64,000 nucleotides of DNA from Endomychus coccineus. Taxonomy: Eukaryota; Arthropoda; Insecta; Coleoptera; Endomychidae. The stretch covers positions 197,591,401-197,655,400 of the forward strand of contig OY294067.1 in assembly GCA_958510875.1 (NCBI GenBank). Direction: 5' to 3'. The notes below the pieces were generated by a model, which worked only from the letters and a program-made list of their open reading frames with translations, made no database searches and was not told where the DNA came from. The position numbers and the translations under genes were made by a program. How positions within the stretch are numbered: position 1 is the stretch's first letter; the number at the start of each line of letters is the position of its first letter. Positions 23,059 through 33,774 of this stretch are shown here, in pieces.

Positions 23059-23820
23059 ATGGAAGCATACGTAAGAAAACATGTTCTCAATAAGCTTATG
23101 GAAAAGCTCCTGTCTGAACTTCATATTCCCGGTTATCAAAACTGTGGTCCCGGTACAAAATTAGAGGAACGGTTGAAAAGAGGGGATCCAGGTATCAATC
23201 CACTCGATAAACCTTGCCGCCAACCTCATATTTCATATTTACGAAACGCTAGTCTGGAATGACATCACGATGCTGATAAAATTCCAGAGAAAACTGCTTG
23301 GCAACGTGTCAAATCTAGGAACACTACAATTGGAGAAAGGATTGCCACTTCTGCAGTGGATAAAATTATGAAGGCTAAGAGGGAATTGGAAATGGGTACG
23401 AGAAAGAAGGTTGGGTTCAATAGTGCAATTGTCGCTGGGTTGAGAGAAGTTATGAAGAATAAGTTTGGCACATCCAATCTGGAGGAAACATCTCAAACAG
23501 CTTGGAAAGTTGCACGAAACCAATTCAAAAAAGCAGGTGGTCGGAAAAATTTTCGATTACCAAGAATAATTCCCATTCCTGAGACTGGAGGATTTCTACC
23601 ATTTTTGATAACTCTGTATGCCAGCTTATTAGCTGTTGGAGCATTGGCGGGAGGTGGTGCAGGCATCGCTGAAACCGTCAACGACAGCAAAGCAGCTCGA
23701 AAAACATTGGGGGAAACGGGATGACATAATGAAACAATAGAAGCTATTACTTTGGGAAAACAAGGATCTGGTCTATATTTGAAAAAGAATCGCAAAGGGC
23801 TTGGTCTATATTTGAATAAA
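23059..23820 (+). pseudogene. Polinton A: PLA2-domain minor core protein, copy 2, decayed
   Basis: ATG 23059 (MEAYVRKHV). The calcium loop reads YQNCGPGT; the catalytic site reads CRQPHISY in place of CRQHDVSY, so the His-Asp dyad is destroyed. TGA at 23260-23262 ends the frame. A second open stretch (23356-23724) covers the basic region and the hydrophobic GGGAG segment. The pX-like repeat GSGLYLKKN...GLGLYLNK lies at about 23767-23820. Confidence 0.85.
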
Positions 23821-23825
23821 CATCC

Positions 23826-24200
23826 AAAAAAAGTCAGTAAACCTACCCAGAAAACCTCTTACCGATCTCGATTCACAGAAACTAGCAGAAGCTCTGGAAA
23901 TTCCCCATTTTAGAGGAGTATTTATGCGTGATGAACTGCTATCCAACGGACCATGGAAGAGCGACCGTGTAATGGTTAATTTAGATAGCTCGGACAATGA
24001 AGGCACTCACTGAGTTGGGTTCAAGAAAGCCGGTGATATCGTTCTCTATTATGATAGCTTCGGCTATCCACGCCCCCTCACGAACTAGTAGATTATTTCA
24101 AAAAGTGTAAGATATCATTCAATCACGACAATTTAACACTTATGATTGTGGCCAGTTATGTTTGGAATTCCTCTCTAACTCTTCAGTTGTGGTCAACTGA
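23826..24200 (+). pseudogene. Polinton A: adenain-type protease, decayed
   Basis: Follows the PLA2 gene as in B. Recognisable pieces: HFRGVFMRDELLSNGPWKS, NLDSSDNEGTH followed by a TGA where B has Trp, VLYYDSFG, and a shifted CGQLCLEFL region near 24150-24180. Several stops and a deletion occur near the Cys motif. Confidence 0.8.
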
Positions 24201-24233
24201 AATTGTATTCATTAGAATTTAAATAGATTGTTG

Positions 24234-24960
24234 ATGAAGATTCCATCAATCATGTCTCAGACGTTCACTATCACGGGTGAGAGCTCCCGCTTGTCTGTAG
24301 ATTTTCCCCCACTAATAGAACTAGATCCTCATTCATATTATTCTATTGCACTTGTTGGTTTGCATACGTACAATAGCATGCCGAACATTGGAGAAGGTTT
24401 CAATAAATCTTATTATGAAAATGTGAAGGGTGAGGAAAGATAAGTAACCATACCTTCGAGGGCCTACGAGTTGACAAACATCAAGGATCTCATTCAAATA
24501 GCAGTTTGTGGGATAAGGGTGAAGCAAGAAGAAGAAGAAGAAGCAGAACTTAAGAGTGATTTTGGAGTGAATGTTATTCTTCATGATAGTATAAATGAAC
24601 TGTTGGGATTCAGCAGGAAGAAATTGACATCTCGTGAACTTGATGTATCTGACCAACCCATAAACATAATCAAAGTTCAAACTATTGGAGTGTAGTTTAA
24701 CTTAACCGCAGGAGCATATTATAATGATGAGTTAGCTCATACAATATATGAGATTTCACCTCTTGTACCAATTAGTTTCTTCATTGATATAGAACCTAAG
24801 AATCTCATTTATCCACCAATAATCAAAAAGACGTCCATCGATCACAAGACACTGACTATTTAAGATCAGAATTGGGAACAGGTGAATTTTCGTGAAGAAG
24901 GAATTATTATACGGTTGGAGTTGAAGAAGACCCCAAAAGATTATGGTTACCAACATTAAA
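24234..24960 (+). pseudogene. Polinton A: penton (minor capsid) protein, decayed
   Basis: Matches the open B gene (35194-35958) from the start (SQTFTITGESSRLSVDF) to the end. Stops at 24440-24442 (TAA) and 24693-24695 (TAG), and an internal deletion near 24528 where B has about 30 more bases. 24530-24545 is a short GAA run. Confidence 0.85.
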
Positions 24961-25042
24961 TAATAATTCAATACCCACCAGCATTCATTATATGAAAAGA
25001 ATTCATCTAAGGATGTTGTTGCAGTCGACGTCACTAGAGTAC

Positions 25043-25220
25043 ATGGATTCGGATTTCAGCAATAAAAGACATCCTCATATTGACCACCATTAGTCATCAT
25101 CTACAACAAGTTCAAGGCAGAAGGTCGCTGCTGCAGCACTATCATTGGAAAATTTTCAGAAGGCCCTTGGTCAATGTCAGAGAAAGTTCAAATATTCAAC
25201 AATGGAGACATCATTCGAGG
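25043..25220 (+). pseudogene. Polinton A: counterpart of the short ORF overlapping the hexon start
   Basis: ATG 25043 reads DFSNKRHPH, then a TAG, then STTSSRQKVAAAALSLEN. This is colinear with the 59-codon ORF at 34934-35113 in B (STTSSREKVASASLLLEN). One stop separates the halves. It overlaps the hexon start (25174) in another frame. Confidence 0.45.
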
Positions 25221-26400
25221 AGTAACTCATACCTACTATCCACACACAACATCTTCTGGCAACAGCGATGAAATTGAGATATTTATCAATCAACAAGATG
25301 TGTAGGTAGATTGTACCTCGTCTGCTATATCCATCGAGGCTGAATTCCAGCCAGATGCAAGTGGTGATGGTGAATGTACGCTAACTGATGATTTTGGATT
25401 GTTTCTCTTAGGATATATCAGTTATAACTTTTATGGAAAAGAGCTAGACAAAGTACGCGATCTTAGAATTGTCAGCATCATCAGAGTTTTTCTCACATAT
25501 GCCGAACATGAATTTATAGCTCTAGCCATCTCCGAATGGTCATATAGGGATGCAATGAGTTCAGTCTACAATAATAAAATCAATTTATGGATACCGTTAA
25601 ATTTTGCACTAGATCTATTCATTGACTATAACAAAAGTTTTGAGTGACAAACATAAGCTGCGATTGATAAGGTCTCGAGCCGATAACGATTGCTATACTA
25701 ATAGCAGAATTACGAAGAGGCCTGAAATGAATGTGAAGACATAGCATTAAAAGTGCGACATGTGTTTCCATATGATCAAGTTGAATTTCAACTATGGAGG
25801 AACTTGAGTGCTGAGTGAATTTCAACTATGGAGGAACTTGAGTGCTGAAAAGCTTATTTTGACTACTCTCCATTGTTGAGATCTGCTTGAAAATCGGTTG
25901 ATGGAGGAGAGCACTCGCGACATTTGAGCTGTTCAAACATCAGTGAATTTGGAACGTTCCAGAGATGTGATTCTAGCTTCCCAAACTGATCGAGAAGATA
26001 ATTCTGTCGGGAAAAGTACATATTTCGATAACATAAACTTGCTGAATTATAAATTAAATAAAAATTTTTTTTTCAAATTATACTCGAATTCAGTATTGAC
26101 ATTGAATTCCATAGATCAACAATACATGGAAGCGTACCAGATGTATTATGACTTCCAGGAATCATTTCCAGAAATCATTTCCAAATAAAATGATAAGTGA
26201 GCTAATGTTATATTATATAGCATTCAATAATGAAGCAATTCTCGTGACTGGTTGTTGAGAGCAAACGATGCTATAAAGTCATCAACAGTTGACGTCAAAC
26301 TGGAGATGGGGAGTATCCTGAATTTTCCGGGCTTATTGAATCATCATTAACGATCGTATAATGAAGTATTCTCCGATTACCGTATCAGTTCGGAATTGAG
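25174..26400 (+). pseudogene. Polinton A: hexon (major capsid) protein, decayed
   Basis: Starts MSEKVQIFN and follows the B hexon throughout. TAG near 25303; the central open stretch 25399-25647 contains FLTYAEHEFIALAISEW; a local duplication of gtgaatttcaactatggaggaacttgagtgctga-like sequence (25780-25845) breaks the frame. Further open pieces run to 26188 and the terminal region to about 26400. This is the last gene before A's right-hand terminal region. Confidence 0.85.
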
Positions 26401-26514
26401 TGTGAAGAACCAAGTGATTAATCATGATGTTATTATTTTAGTTCTGAATGTTGTACTATCGAAGTGAATATGTATTTTTTCAAATGAATATAATTATTAT
26501 TATATTCGATATTT

Positions 26515-26990
26515 TATTTCTCAAACGGTAGGTCCTGATTCAAACATCCGGCGATCATAGCTCGTTAACTATGATCGCTGGTCGCAAGCAGGTATCGAAT
26601 ATGTGCTTAAACTTGTGTCTGCATGTTGAAGCGCTTGTCTGAATTCCGAAGCATGTGTCTGAATGTTGAAGCACGTGTCTGAATGTTGAAGCACGGGTCT
26701 GAATATTGAAGCACGGGCTGAACACGTGTCTGAATATTAAGGCATTCATTATGTTACGTAATCTATGGCCGCCAGATTGAATCAGTTACCGTCGCCGATG
26801 ACGTCATCCTCGCTCGTGAACTATGATCGTCAGATGTTCGGTTTTCCGTTCTGAACATATATATATATATATATATATACGTTCCAAGCAATGAGGGGGT
26901 ATTTGAATACAGGTTTTCTTTCAAAATTGAGATTATGAAATTCCACATCAACACACCCATCCTCGACACTTCAAATATTCAGTTGTCTTA
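26515..26990. repeat. Terminal-type repeats at the end of Polinton A
   Basis: Begins with a palindromic motif (catagctcgttaactatgatcg), then about six degenerate units of the 20-bp gtgtctgaatgttgaagcac minisatellite (26615-26720), a TGACGTCA-containing segment near 26797, and an (AT)n run at 26857-26878. The same motifs occur at 33600-33660, 40.8-43.9 kb and 55.6-56.1 kb. No gene. Confidence 0.6.
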
Positions 26991-28190
26991 TAGGTAAATT
27001 TCCATCCTCATGGAGTTCTGTGTCTATTCAGTGCTTTCGCTTTCACACGGTCCACCTGTCTATTTTTCTAAAGACATATCGATACTGATATAACAACACT
27101 ACTTGTTGAGTTCTTCCATTTGATACCCATAGTTGGAGGTTTTTCCCAATTTCGTGAGCACCGTATTGATTTTTATTCGAGAAAAAATTGAAAATTCGCA
27201 TTCTGCACGTCAAGACCTTTCATTTGATACCCATAAAGCTATAGTAAGAAGTTTTTCCTCATTCACATGCACCATATGGGATGTTTCATGAATAAGTTCA
27301 AAATTCACAGAAAACAATTCAACACCTTTTATTTGACACCCATAACGCTATACTTTGAAGAATGAAAATTTCAAACAGTCATCGCGAGCGATCGGTCGGG
27401 CTGTTTGATATATAAATATTATATTCTCATTCAGCACATCACGATAGTTCAGGATATGCAGTAAAATAACCACTTCCGTGTTCACTTCTGGTATGACAGT
27501 GTGTCGACTATATAACCCACTTCCGGTTTCACTCTGATGATCCTTAATTCGACAAAAATTTTGTTCTGCACATCATGTAGATCCAGAATATACAATAAAA
27601 TAACCACTTCCGATGTGACAATGTGTTGGCTATATAACCCTCATTCGGTTTCGCACTGATGATGATGCTTAAGCCGATGAAAAACACATGTGACTGCCGT
27701 CATGACTCTGAAACACTATGATAGTACATTCATAGATGGCGCGCTTCTAGTGATACCCACGTGATAGCCATCATGACACCTCGTTGAAGACCCACGTGAC
27801 AGACACCATCATAACTCTTTCGAAACCCGCACGACTGACGTCATGTACAAACAACCTATATATAACCCCACATTCCATACCTCGTTGAAGACTCACGTGA
27901 CAGACACCTCGTTCAAGACTCACATGACAATTACAGATTCACCATGGCAGTTCACGTGAGAGACGCCATGACACCTTTTTCAAAAATCACGTGACTGACG
28001 CCATGATGTCTCTTACAAATAACCTGTATATACCTCATATCACATTCTTCACAAACACCCCGTATATACATTCAAACAACCAAACTCGCAATCCCGGATA
28101 ACACTATCTACCCGATAACAGTAATTACAAACACAGGATGCTTATCGTCACATAGCCCGCAATATTGTCACACTTATTACTTAAGCCGGA
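26991..28190. other. Non-coding Polinton-terminal sequence
   Basis: 27080-27480 is a direct diverged relative of 48900-49270 (shared: cctttcatttgatacccata, cagcacatcac). 27660-28080 holds repeated phrases such as cacctcgttgaagacccacgtgaca that also build the TIRs of element C and 52.1-52.4 kb. I see no coding frame. Confidence 0.5.
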
Positions 28191-28235
28191 TACACTGGGG
28201 TTGTATCTACTACATGTAGATCACTTGTTCCCGAG

Positions 28236-29550
28236 TCCTCCATAGCAGAGCAATTGAGGCGCAAACTTTGGAATTTATTCCCCCGGTTCGAATCCGGAGT
28301 GTAGAAAAAATATTAATTTCAGTAGAGGCGACTGAGGTTATATATACTACATTGAAATTAATTGTTCTCAAGTCCTCCATAGCTGAGCGGTTGAGCCGCC
28401 TAACTTTGGAATTTATTTTCCCGGTTCAAATCCTGTGTGGTATAGTGCTCACAATTTTGAATCAGCCCTAGTCCGTCGGTATGTTGAATAATGCTAGACA
28501 AATTTGCATGTACAATCCTTGCTATTGCCGATAATCACCAATTTAGTTTCTCTAGAATTATCTACAAATTGTAAACTTGAATTTGGATCTCTCCAGAGAG
28601 AATTGTTACGTGAACAACATATGGAAAATGATGTCATTCAAGATATCAGTAACTGCATTGACAGAGAAAATGAATGTCTATCAAAGAAACAAACGTGTTC
28701 AGGTAAATTAGATACACGTCGTATAAAAGTAATAAGAACAGAAACGTACCTTATTGAAATTTGTAGTCTTATTCTATAATATAATGAAATAATTATGATA
28801 TCACACATGTTTTATTCACATTCCTCGATTCAGAATTTCACTCTCTATAGAAAGTTCAGTAAAGGTCAACAAGCGATATGATTATCATAGACTCGAATTA
28901 TTAATACAAAATAATCTTAACATCTCATATTTGTTTTGTACTGCGTGTGTGTGACCTCAGCAGAGATGAGAGAATAACAACAAGTCTCGACAAAAATCAA
29001 AATTACTATTTCCAAACTGATTGTGTAAATGAAAATCACATTCTTTCGACTTGAAATTATTATGGATGAGGTTAGACTCACCTTCACCTATAATCAAGAT
29101 GAAACAATCATCAATCAAGGTGACATTAGGCTAGACCCACCTTTCACGTGACAAACCTAAAGGGTGCACCGGAGTTATATCTACTACATTAAAATCGATT
29201 GTTATCATGTTCTCCATAGCTGAGCGGTTAAGGCGCCGACTTTGGAATTTATTTCCCCGGGTTCTAATCTGGTGTAGGAAGAAATTAATTCAGTAGAGTT
29301 AACTCAGATTATATATACTACATTAAAATCACTTGCTCTCAAGTCCTTCATAGCTGAGCGGTTGAGCCACCTACCTTTGAAATTTATTCTCGGGTTCGAA
29401 TCTGGTGTAGGAAAAAAAATATTCGTTTCAGTAGGAGTGACTCAGGTTATATACTACATCAAAATTACTTGGTCTCAAGTCCTTCTTAGCTAAGCGGTTA
29501 GGCCACCTGACTTTGGAATTCATTTCTCGGGTTCGAATCCGGTGTGTAGA
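28236..29550 (+). repeat. Tandem tRNA-like segments (five plus-strand copies)
   Basis: Copies at about 28236-28302, 28371-28436, 29212-29275, 29346-29406 and 29486-29546. Each has an A-box-like tagctgagcggtt and a B box; the best is ggttcgaatcc, an exact Pol III B box, with a T-arm-like stem around it. About 140 bp separate adjacent copies, with a shared aggttatat...actacat spacer. The 5' and 3' ends do not pair as an acceptor stem, so these are tRNA-derived repeats (SINE-head-like), not functional tRNA genes. Confidence 0.65.
28437..29205. other. Spacer between tRNA-like copies
   Basis: Contains a 91-codon plus-strand ORF (28504-28779) with no recognisable domain and ordinary AT-rich composition. 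Nothing else is supported. Confidence 0.3.
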
Positions 29551-29637
29551 CAAAAAAATATGCATTTAAGTAGAATGTGAGTTCACAGATGACTAGATCA
29601 CAGACTGCAGATTGGAAAAACATAGATTTGTTAGATC

Positions 29638-29700
29638 ATGGATTACTAGATCATAGATCTAGTAATCCATGTTATTACTAGATCATAGATCTAGTAATCA
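29638..29700. repeat. Two perfect hairpins ending in gatctagtaat
   Basis: ggattactagatc-ata-gatctagtaatcc is a 13-bp perfect inverted repeat with a 3-base loop, immediately followed by a second copy with 11-bp arms. They lie directly outside the left end (29696) of the long inverted repeat shared with 52.5-53.57 kb. Confidence 0.7.
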
Positions 29701-31660
29701 CCCTTTTTTGCATGTAAATCTCCATAAGGAAATCTAAGGTTCATTTTACCGAAAACTGACCATCCCAAGGTCATCCACAATCACGCATGCGCAGTTATAT
29801 CGATAGGGGTAGGTAGTCTATGGTTCTGTGAACTGGTCATATATCTATGGTTCCCGAAGTCTGTGAACTAGTCATCTGTCTATGGTTCTTCCTTAACTAT
29901 GGTCGGGTCAAGTCTGTGAACTAACCATCTGTCTATGGATCTTCCTCAACTATGGTCGGGGCAATCTGAAGTCTATGGATTAGGTATCTGAGTACTCACA
30001 TTCTCCTGAAATGATTTTTCTACACACCGAGATTCGAACCTGGGAAATAAACTCTAAAGTTAGGCGGCTTAACCGCGAAGGTGGACTTGAACAATTTAAT
30101 GCACTCCTACTGAAAATGAAATATTTTTCTACACACGGGAATCGAACCCGAGAAATGAAATCCAAAGCCTGCTCCTTAACCGCTCAGCTATGGAGGAATT
30201 GAGAACAAGCGATTTTAATGTTGTAGATATAACCGCGGGGTATCCGGTCTGAGTGATAAGTGCGAGTATATTGCAGCCTATGTGGTACAGGTAGTTGTTT
30301 ATACATGACGTCAGCCGTGTGGGTGTTTGAACACGAAGGGGGCGAAGTGTATGGCGCGGGGTCTACAGCGAGGTATGGAATGTGAGACTTCATAGCGCTA
30401 GCCATAGGGGTTTTGGAAGAGTTATGATGGGAGTGTTTGTACATAACGTCAGTCGTGGAGATGTTTGAACGTGTGGGGATGAAGTGTATGTCGCAGGATC
30501 TACAGCGAGGTATGGCATGTGAGACTTCATAGCGCTAGCCCATAGGGGTTTTGAAATAGTGTTGTTTGTACATATCGTCAGTCACGTGATTTTTGAAAGA
30601 GGCGGGTATTCATCGGAGGTATCATGGGAGGGCTACTGCTCCTTGAATGCATAGATGGAATGGTATATAGTATAGAAATGATATCTTCTACATTTTTCAA
30701 ACGCGATGTTTATAAGGGGATTACTTTCATGACGTTTATTCAAGCTATATGCACCTTAGTAAATGAACTCCTCGCGTTCTGCGACAGGATATCCGGTCTC
30801 CACATCGGGCATAAGGACCAGCTGTCATGCCGACCATAAGGACCAGCTGTCATGGCAATCATAAGGTACAGGTTGCTTCGTGTAGGTGTCACCACCAAGT
30901 GACAGCTGTCATGGTGACTATAAGGTCCAGCTGTCATGGCGACCATAAGGTCCAGCTGTCATGGCGAGCATGAGGTACAGCTGTCATGGCTACCATAAGG
31001 TCAGGCTGTCATGACGACCATAAGGTACAGCTGTCATGGCGAACCCAAGGTACAGACTGCTTCGTGGAGGGGGCTCCGCCACCTCTAGGGAGCAATCTGT
31101 ACCTTTGGTCCAAAGGTACAGGCCGCTTCATGGAGATGTCACCACCACGTGACAGCTGTCATCGAAGGTACAGAATGCTTCGTGGAGATGTCGCCACCAC
31201 GTGACAGCTGTCATGACGACCCTTGGGTACAGGCTGCTTCATGGAGATGTCGCCACCACATGACAGCTGTCATGGCGGACCAACGGTACAGGTTGCTTCG
31301 TGTAGGTGTCACCACCACGTGACAGCTGTCATGGTGAGCTAAAGGTACAGGCTGCTTCATGGAGATGTCGCCACCACATGACAGCTGTCATGGTGAACCA
31401 AAGGTACAGGTTGCTTCGTGTAGGTGTCACCAACACGTGACAGCTGTCATGGTGAGCTGAAGGTACAGGCTGCTTCGTGTAGGTGTCACGTGACAAATGT
31501 CATGGCGGACCGAAGGTACAGGCTGCTTCGTGTAGGTGTCACCACCACGTGACAGAGACTGCTTTGTCATTGTTTCAATCCGGCGACCATAGTTTACGAA
31601 CGATGATGAAGTCATCATCGTTCACGAACTATGATGGTCAGATGAGGAATGAAATGCGAG
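29696..31660 (+). repeat. Left long inverted repeat of Polinton block B
   Basis: The outer part, 29696-30780, pairs with 52500-53567, and the inner part, 30780-31660, pairs with 41220-42650. The inner arm is an array of about 100-bp units built around ggtacaggctgcttcgtg, caccaccacgtgac and acagctgtcatgg. It ends in the palindrome catcatcgttcacgaactatgatgg just before the membrane-protein gene. Near 31665-31690 the sequence matches the tail of VDIQ gene 1 of element C, so the repeat has overrun that gene. Confidence 0.75.
30022..30197 (-). repeat. Two tRNA-like segments, minus strand
   Basis: Both have A- and B-box-like motifs (reversed). The copy at 30125-30197 has the best T-arm (cgggttcgattcccg). 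They are inverted copies of 53063-53238, being inside the paired outer arms. Confidence 0.6.
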
Positions 31661-31743
31661 TAATAATAATGATACTCTATGTGTAAATGTGAATAGTTGG
31701 AGGTTATGATAAAGATATCCAGTAAGTTTGTAAATGTGTCATT

Positions 31744-31983
31744 ATGCATATATCTTTTGAAGAATACACACGTATACTTAGAAAATTTGTGGAGAAAGTT
31801 CATGAACTAAGAAGAGACTTGAATTTTTATGAAGATAAAATAAAAGTTATAAGACTGTTGAATACATTTACAAGTGCAAAAAGTGAAGATAATGATGGGA
31901 GTGGGAATGTTAAAAACAAATTTCGTGATTCTAACCACAATTCTGAATGGTATTCTATACGCGAACGTTCCCCAACACGTTGA
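31744..31983 (+). CDS. Short coiled-coil ORF ahead of the membrane protein
   Basis: 79 codons from ATG 31744, with a helical segment FEEYTRILRKFVEKVHELRR and further heptad-like leucine/isoleucine spacing to about residue 42, then a polar tail. It overlaps the start of the membrane-protein frame (+1 relative). The homologous region in element C keeps the same order. It may be a separate small protein or the 5' exon of a spliced product with the downstream frame; sequence alone does not decide. Confidence 0.4.
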   Translation: MHISFEEYTRILRKFVEKVHELRRDLNFYEDKIKVIRLLNTFTSAKSEDNDGSGNVKNKFRDSNHNSEWYSIRERSPTR

Positions 31984-32395
31984 GCGCATTTATATTTGTC
32001 TGAAGGATGTTGCAACCGATGGTGGTGGGGGGTGTAACCGTACCGAATGGATTCCGATGAATTTTGGAAAAATCAACGATAATCAATTAGAGGTATTCGC
32101 ATTCAACATTCCTCAAGATAATCGTACCACCATACATTATAAACTTAAACTTTTATTCTTTGATCGGAGTGAGGGAGATATGGCTGAATGGCAATTGCTC
32201 CAACAATCATCATGTTTACCACATGTCATACAAAAGACAATATCAACACCATCCACACGTACATCATCCTCACTAGACGAAGAAATTTCTAAAATTTTCG
32301 CAATTTTGTATGCAATTTTATCTTCTTTATCAGTACTAATGTTGAAAATGTTTGTTAAATATGTAAAGAAGGCTATTTACCATGTAAATAAATGA
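31892..32395 (+). CDS. Predicted type I membrane protein (signal peptide plus C-terminal TM)
   Basis: Starts are ATG 31892 or, more likely, 31907 because it places the hydrophobic FVILTTILNGILYA directly after a lysine as a signal peptide. The exported part (about 100 residues) contains ERIYICLKDV, Cys residues and an N-R-T sequon. A Ser/Thr-rich linker precedes a C-terminal hydrophobic helix (IFAILYAILSSLSVLML) and a short basic tail. Fully open. A decayed homologue is in element C (15880-16440). It lies between the left inverted repeat and the convergent MSV199 gene. The topology resembles small viral envelope or egress proteins, but no family is recognised. Confidence 0.6.
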   Translation: MMGVGMLKTNFVILTTILNGILYANVPQHVERIYICLKDVATDGGGGCNRTEWIPMNFGKINDNQLEVFAFNIPQDNRTTIHYKLKLLFFDRSEGDMAEWQLLQQSSCLPHVIQKTISTPSTRTSSSLDEEISKIFAILYAILSSLSVLMLKMFVKYVKKAIYHVNK

Positions 32396-32440
32396 TTGTA
32401 TGAAGATATAAGTGTTTTAATAAAACAAAAGGAATGATAA

Positions 32441-33438
32441 TCATAATAATATATTGACATTATCATTTGCTAGTTCATAAGCTTTATTTTTGTGATTGAT
32501 AACACATTCTATCAATGACTCGATGTTGATATCACTAATCAATTGTTCACCCCCCTCTTCTTCTGCGGCATGAATAATATTTCCTCTTGCATACCATTTC
32601 AAATCGCGGCGGAAATTCTGTTTCACTTCGTTACCAATATCGATAGCATGAGATATGTTAGACCATTTACGTATTAATCGCATTCCCCGATTTTGTAATT
32701 TTCTGTCGGCATCACGCCAACCATCCTCCTGTCGACGCATTAGGTACCATTCTGGTCTCATATCATTCGATGTTCGATATAATCCTAAATAATATATATT
32801 ATATAAATTTTATTATAAAAAACAAAGTAATTACCTAAATTTCGTCTCTTTCCAAAATTTATAGGAGGTGGAACAATATTCGGTGCAATGTTATTCCGTA
32901 AGGTGATAACATTCATTTGAATTTGTTGAGATAAGCGTTGAGATCGTTCTTTCGCAAGACATTCACGTTCCTCAGCTCTTTGACGTTCTTGTTGTTCATA
33001 GAATTTCTCGTTCTCACAATATTTCATCATAATAAATTTCATTAACGAAAACAGTTCACGTAACTCGATGACTTTAGGAATTCGCATTTGCATCAATAAT
33101 GATTCGAGATCAATAGCATCTAGAACATAATATTTCTTTCGTGCATCAGTCTTATCACAAATTTCTAAATGGTGTATATGCGGATTTTTCCTAAACAGTC
33201 TTGTTATAACACCCTTTTTAGCATGATATTTTTTGCCGCGATAACCTAACCAATCCAATAGATCTTCATTCATCAGAACGCGTTGGTTTAGTTGAATATT
33301 CCAAAATAAATAGTTTCTTTTATCGTTTCTTATATCGATCCCAAATTTTAGACACACTTCATTAACTGTTAACTTAATAAAATTGTTGGTGGACCATGTA
33401 GCCACATTTGAATCACGAACGCACGCTGCTAAGTTCAT
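32441..33438 (-). CDS. MSV199-domain (BRO-like) protein with a predicted 50-bp intron
   Basis: Exon 1 is 33438-32835 (ATG at 33438) and exon 2 is 32784-32441. The 50-bp AT-rich intron (32834-32785) has GT...AG ends (gtaatt...tatttag), and removing it keeps one frame of 315 codons. Residues about 50-150 match the MSV199 domain of insect large-DNA-virus BRO-like proteins: LMNEDLLDWLGYRG, then ITRLF+KN, YYVLDAIDLESLLMQM and RELFSLMKF. A Gln/Glu/Arg-rich coiled coil follows (160-185), and exon 2 encodes a YLMRRQEDGW segment typical of the C-terminal DUF3627-like part. Without splicing the first exon reads into a short AT-rich tail. Likely a DNA-binding accessory protein. Confidence 0.7.
32785..32834 (-). 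other. Predicted spliceosomal intron in the MSV199 gene
   Basis: 50 bp, over 85 percent A/T, donor gtaattac, acceptor tattatttag. The size is typical of short insect introns, and phase is kept between two protein-like frames. Confidence 0.6.
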
Positions 33439-33774
33439 TTTTATAACTGAACATTTTCTGAAATGATTCTCTCTTACATACGTGAGAACGTGAACGTGAA
33501 TAGTGAGGGTGGGGGGTAACTCTCCGTTTCGATATCATTGCAAACGTTGATAACTGACTGATAACGTCACTAGTTGTTTCAATTTGTTTCATTTCCAGCA
33601 ACCGACTACCATAGTTTACAAACTATGATCGTAGGATGTTTACATCACCACCTACCGTTTGAGAAATAAAATATCAAATATAATAATAATAATAACATTT
33701 ATTGGGAAAGATACATTTTGATAGTACATCATTTAAAACATAAATTATAACATTATGATTCATCACCTGGTTCT
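33439..33774. other. Spacer with palindrome between MSV199 gene and hexon
   Basis: Contains accatagtttacaaactatgatcg (33611-33634), the same palindrome family as in the terminal regions, next to ctaccgtttgagaaataaaatat, which also borders the end of Polinton A (26505-26530). It suggests that a terminus once lay here and that the MSV199/membrane-protein segment was added outside it. No gene. Confidence 0.5.

Noticed and set aside
28236..28302. Functional tRNA genes
   Set aside because: A- and B-box motifs are present but acceptor stems do not pair and the anticodon arm is not convincing; multiple tandem copies fit tRNA-derived repeats.
28504..28779. 91-codon ORF between tRNA-like repeats
   Set aside because: No recognisable domain, single copy, and surrounded by repeats; too weak to call a gene.
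30184..30444. 86-codon ORF found in both inverted arms (also 52815-53075)
   Set aside because: Conserved only because the arms are near-identical DNA; the protein sequence has no family features and lies among tRNA-like repeats.
30986..31204. ORF in the E-box array, also 41726-41944
   Set aside because: Translation of the 100-bp satellite; duplicated with it.
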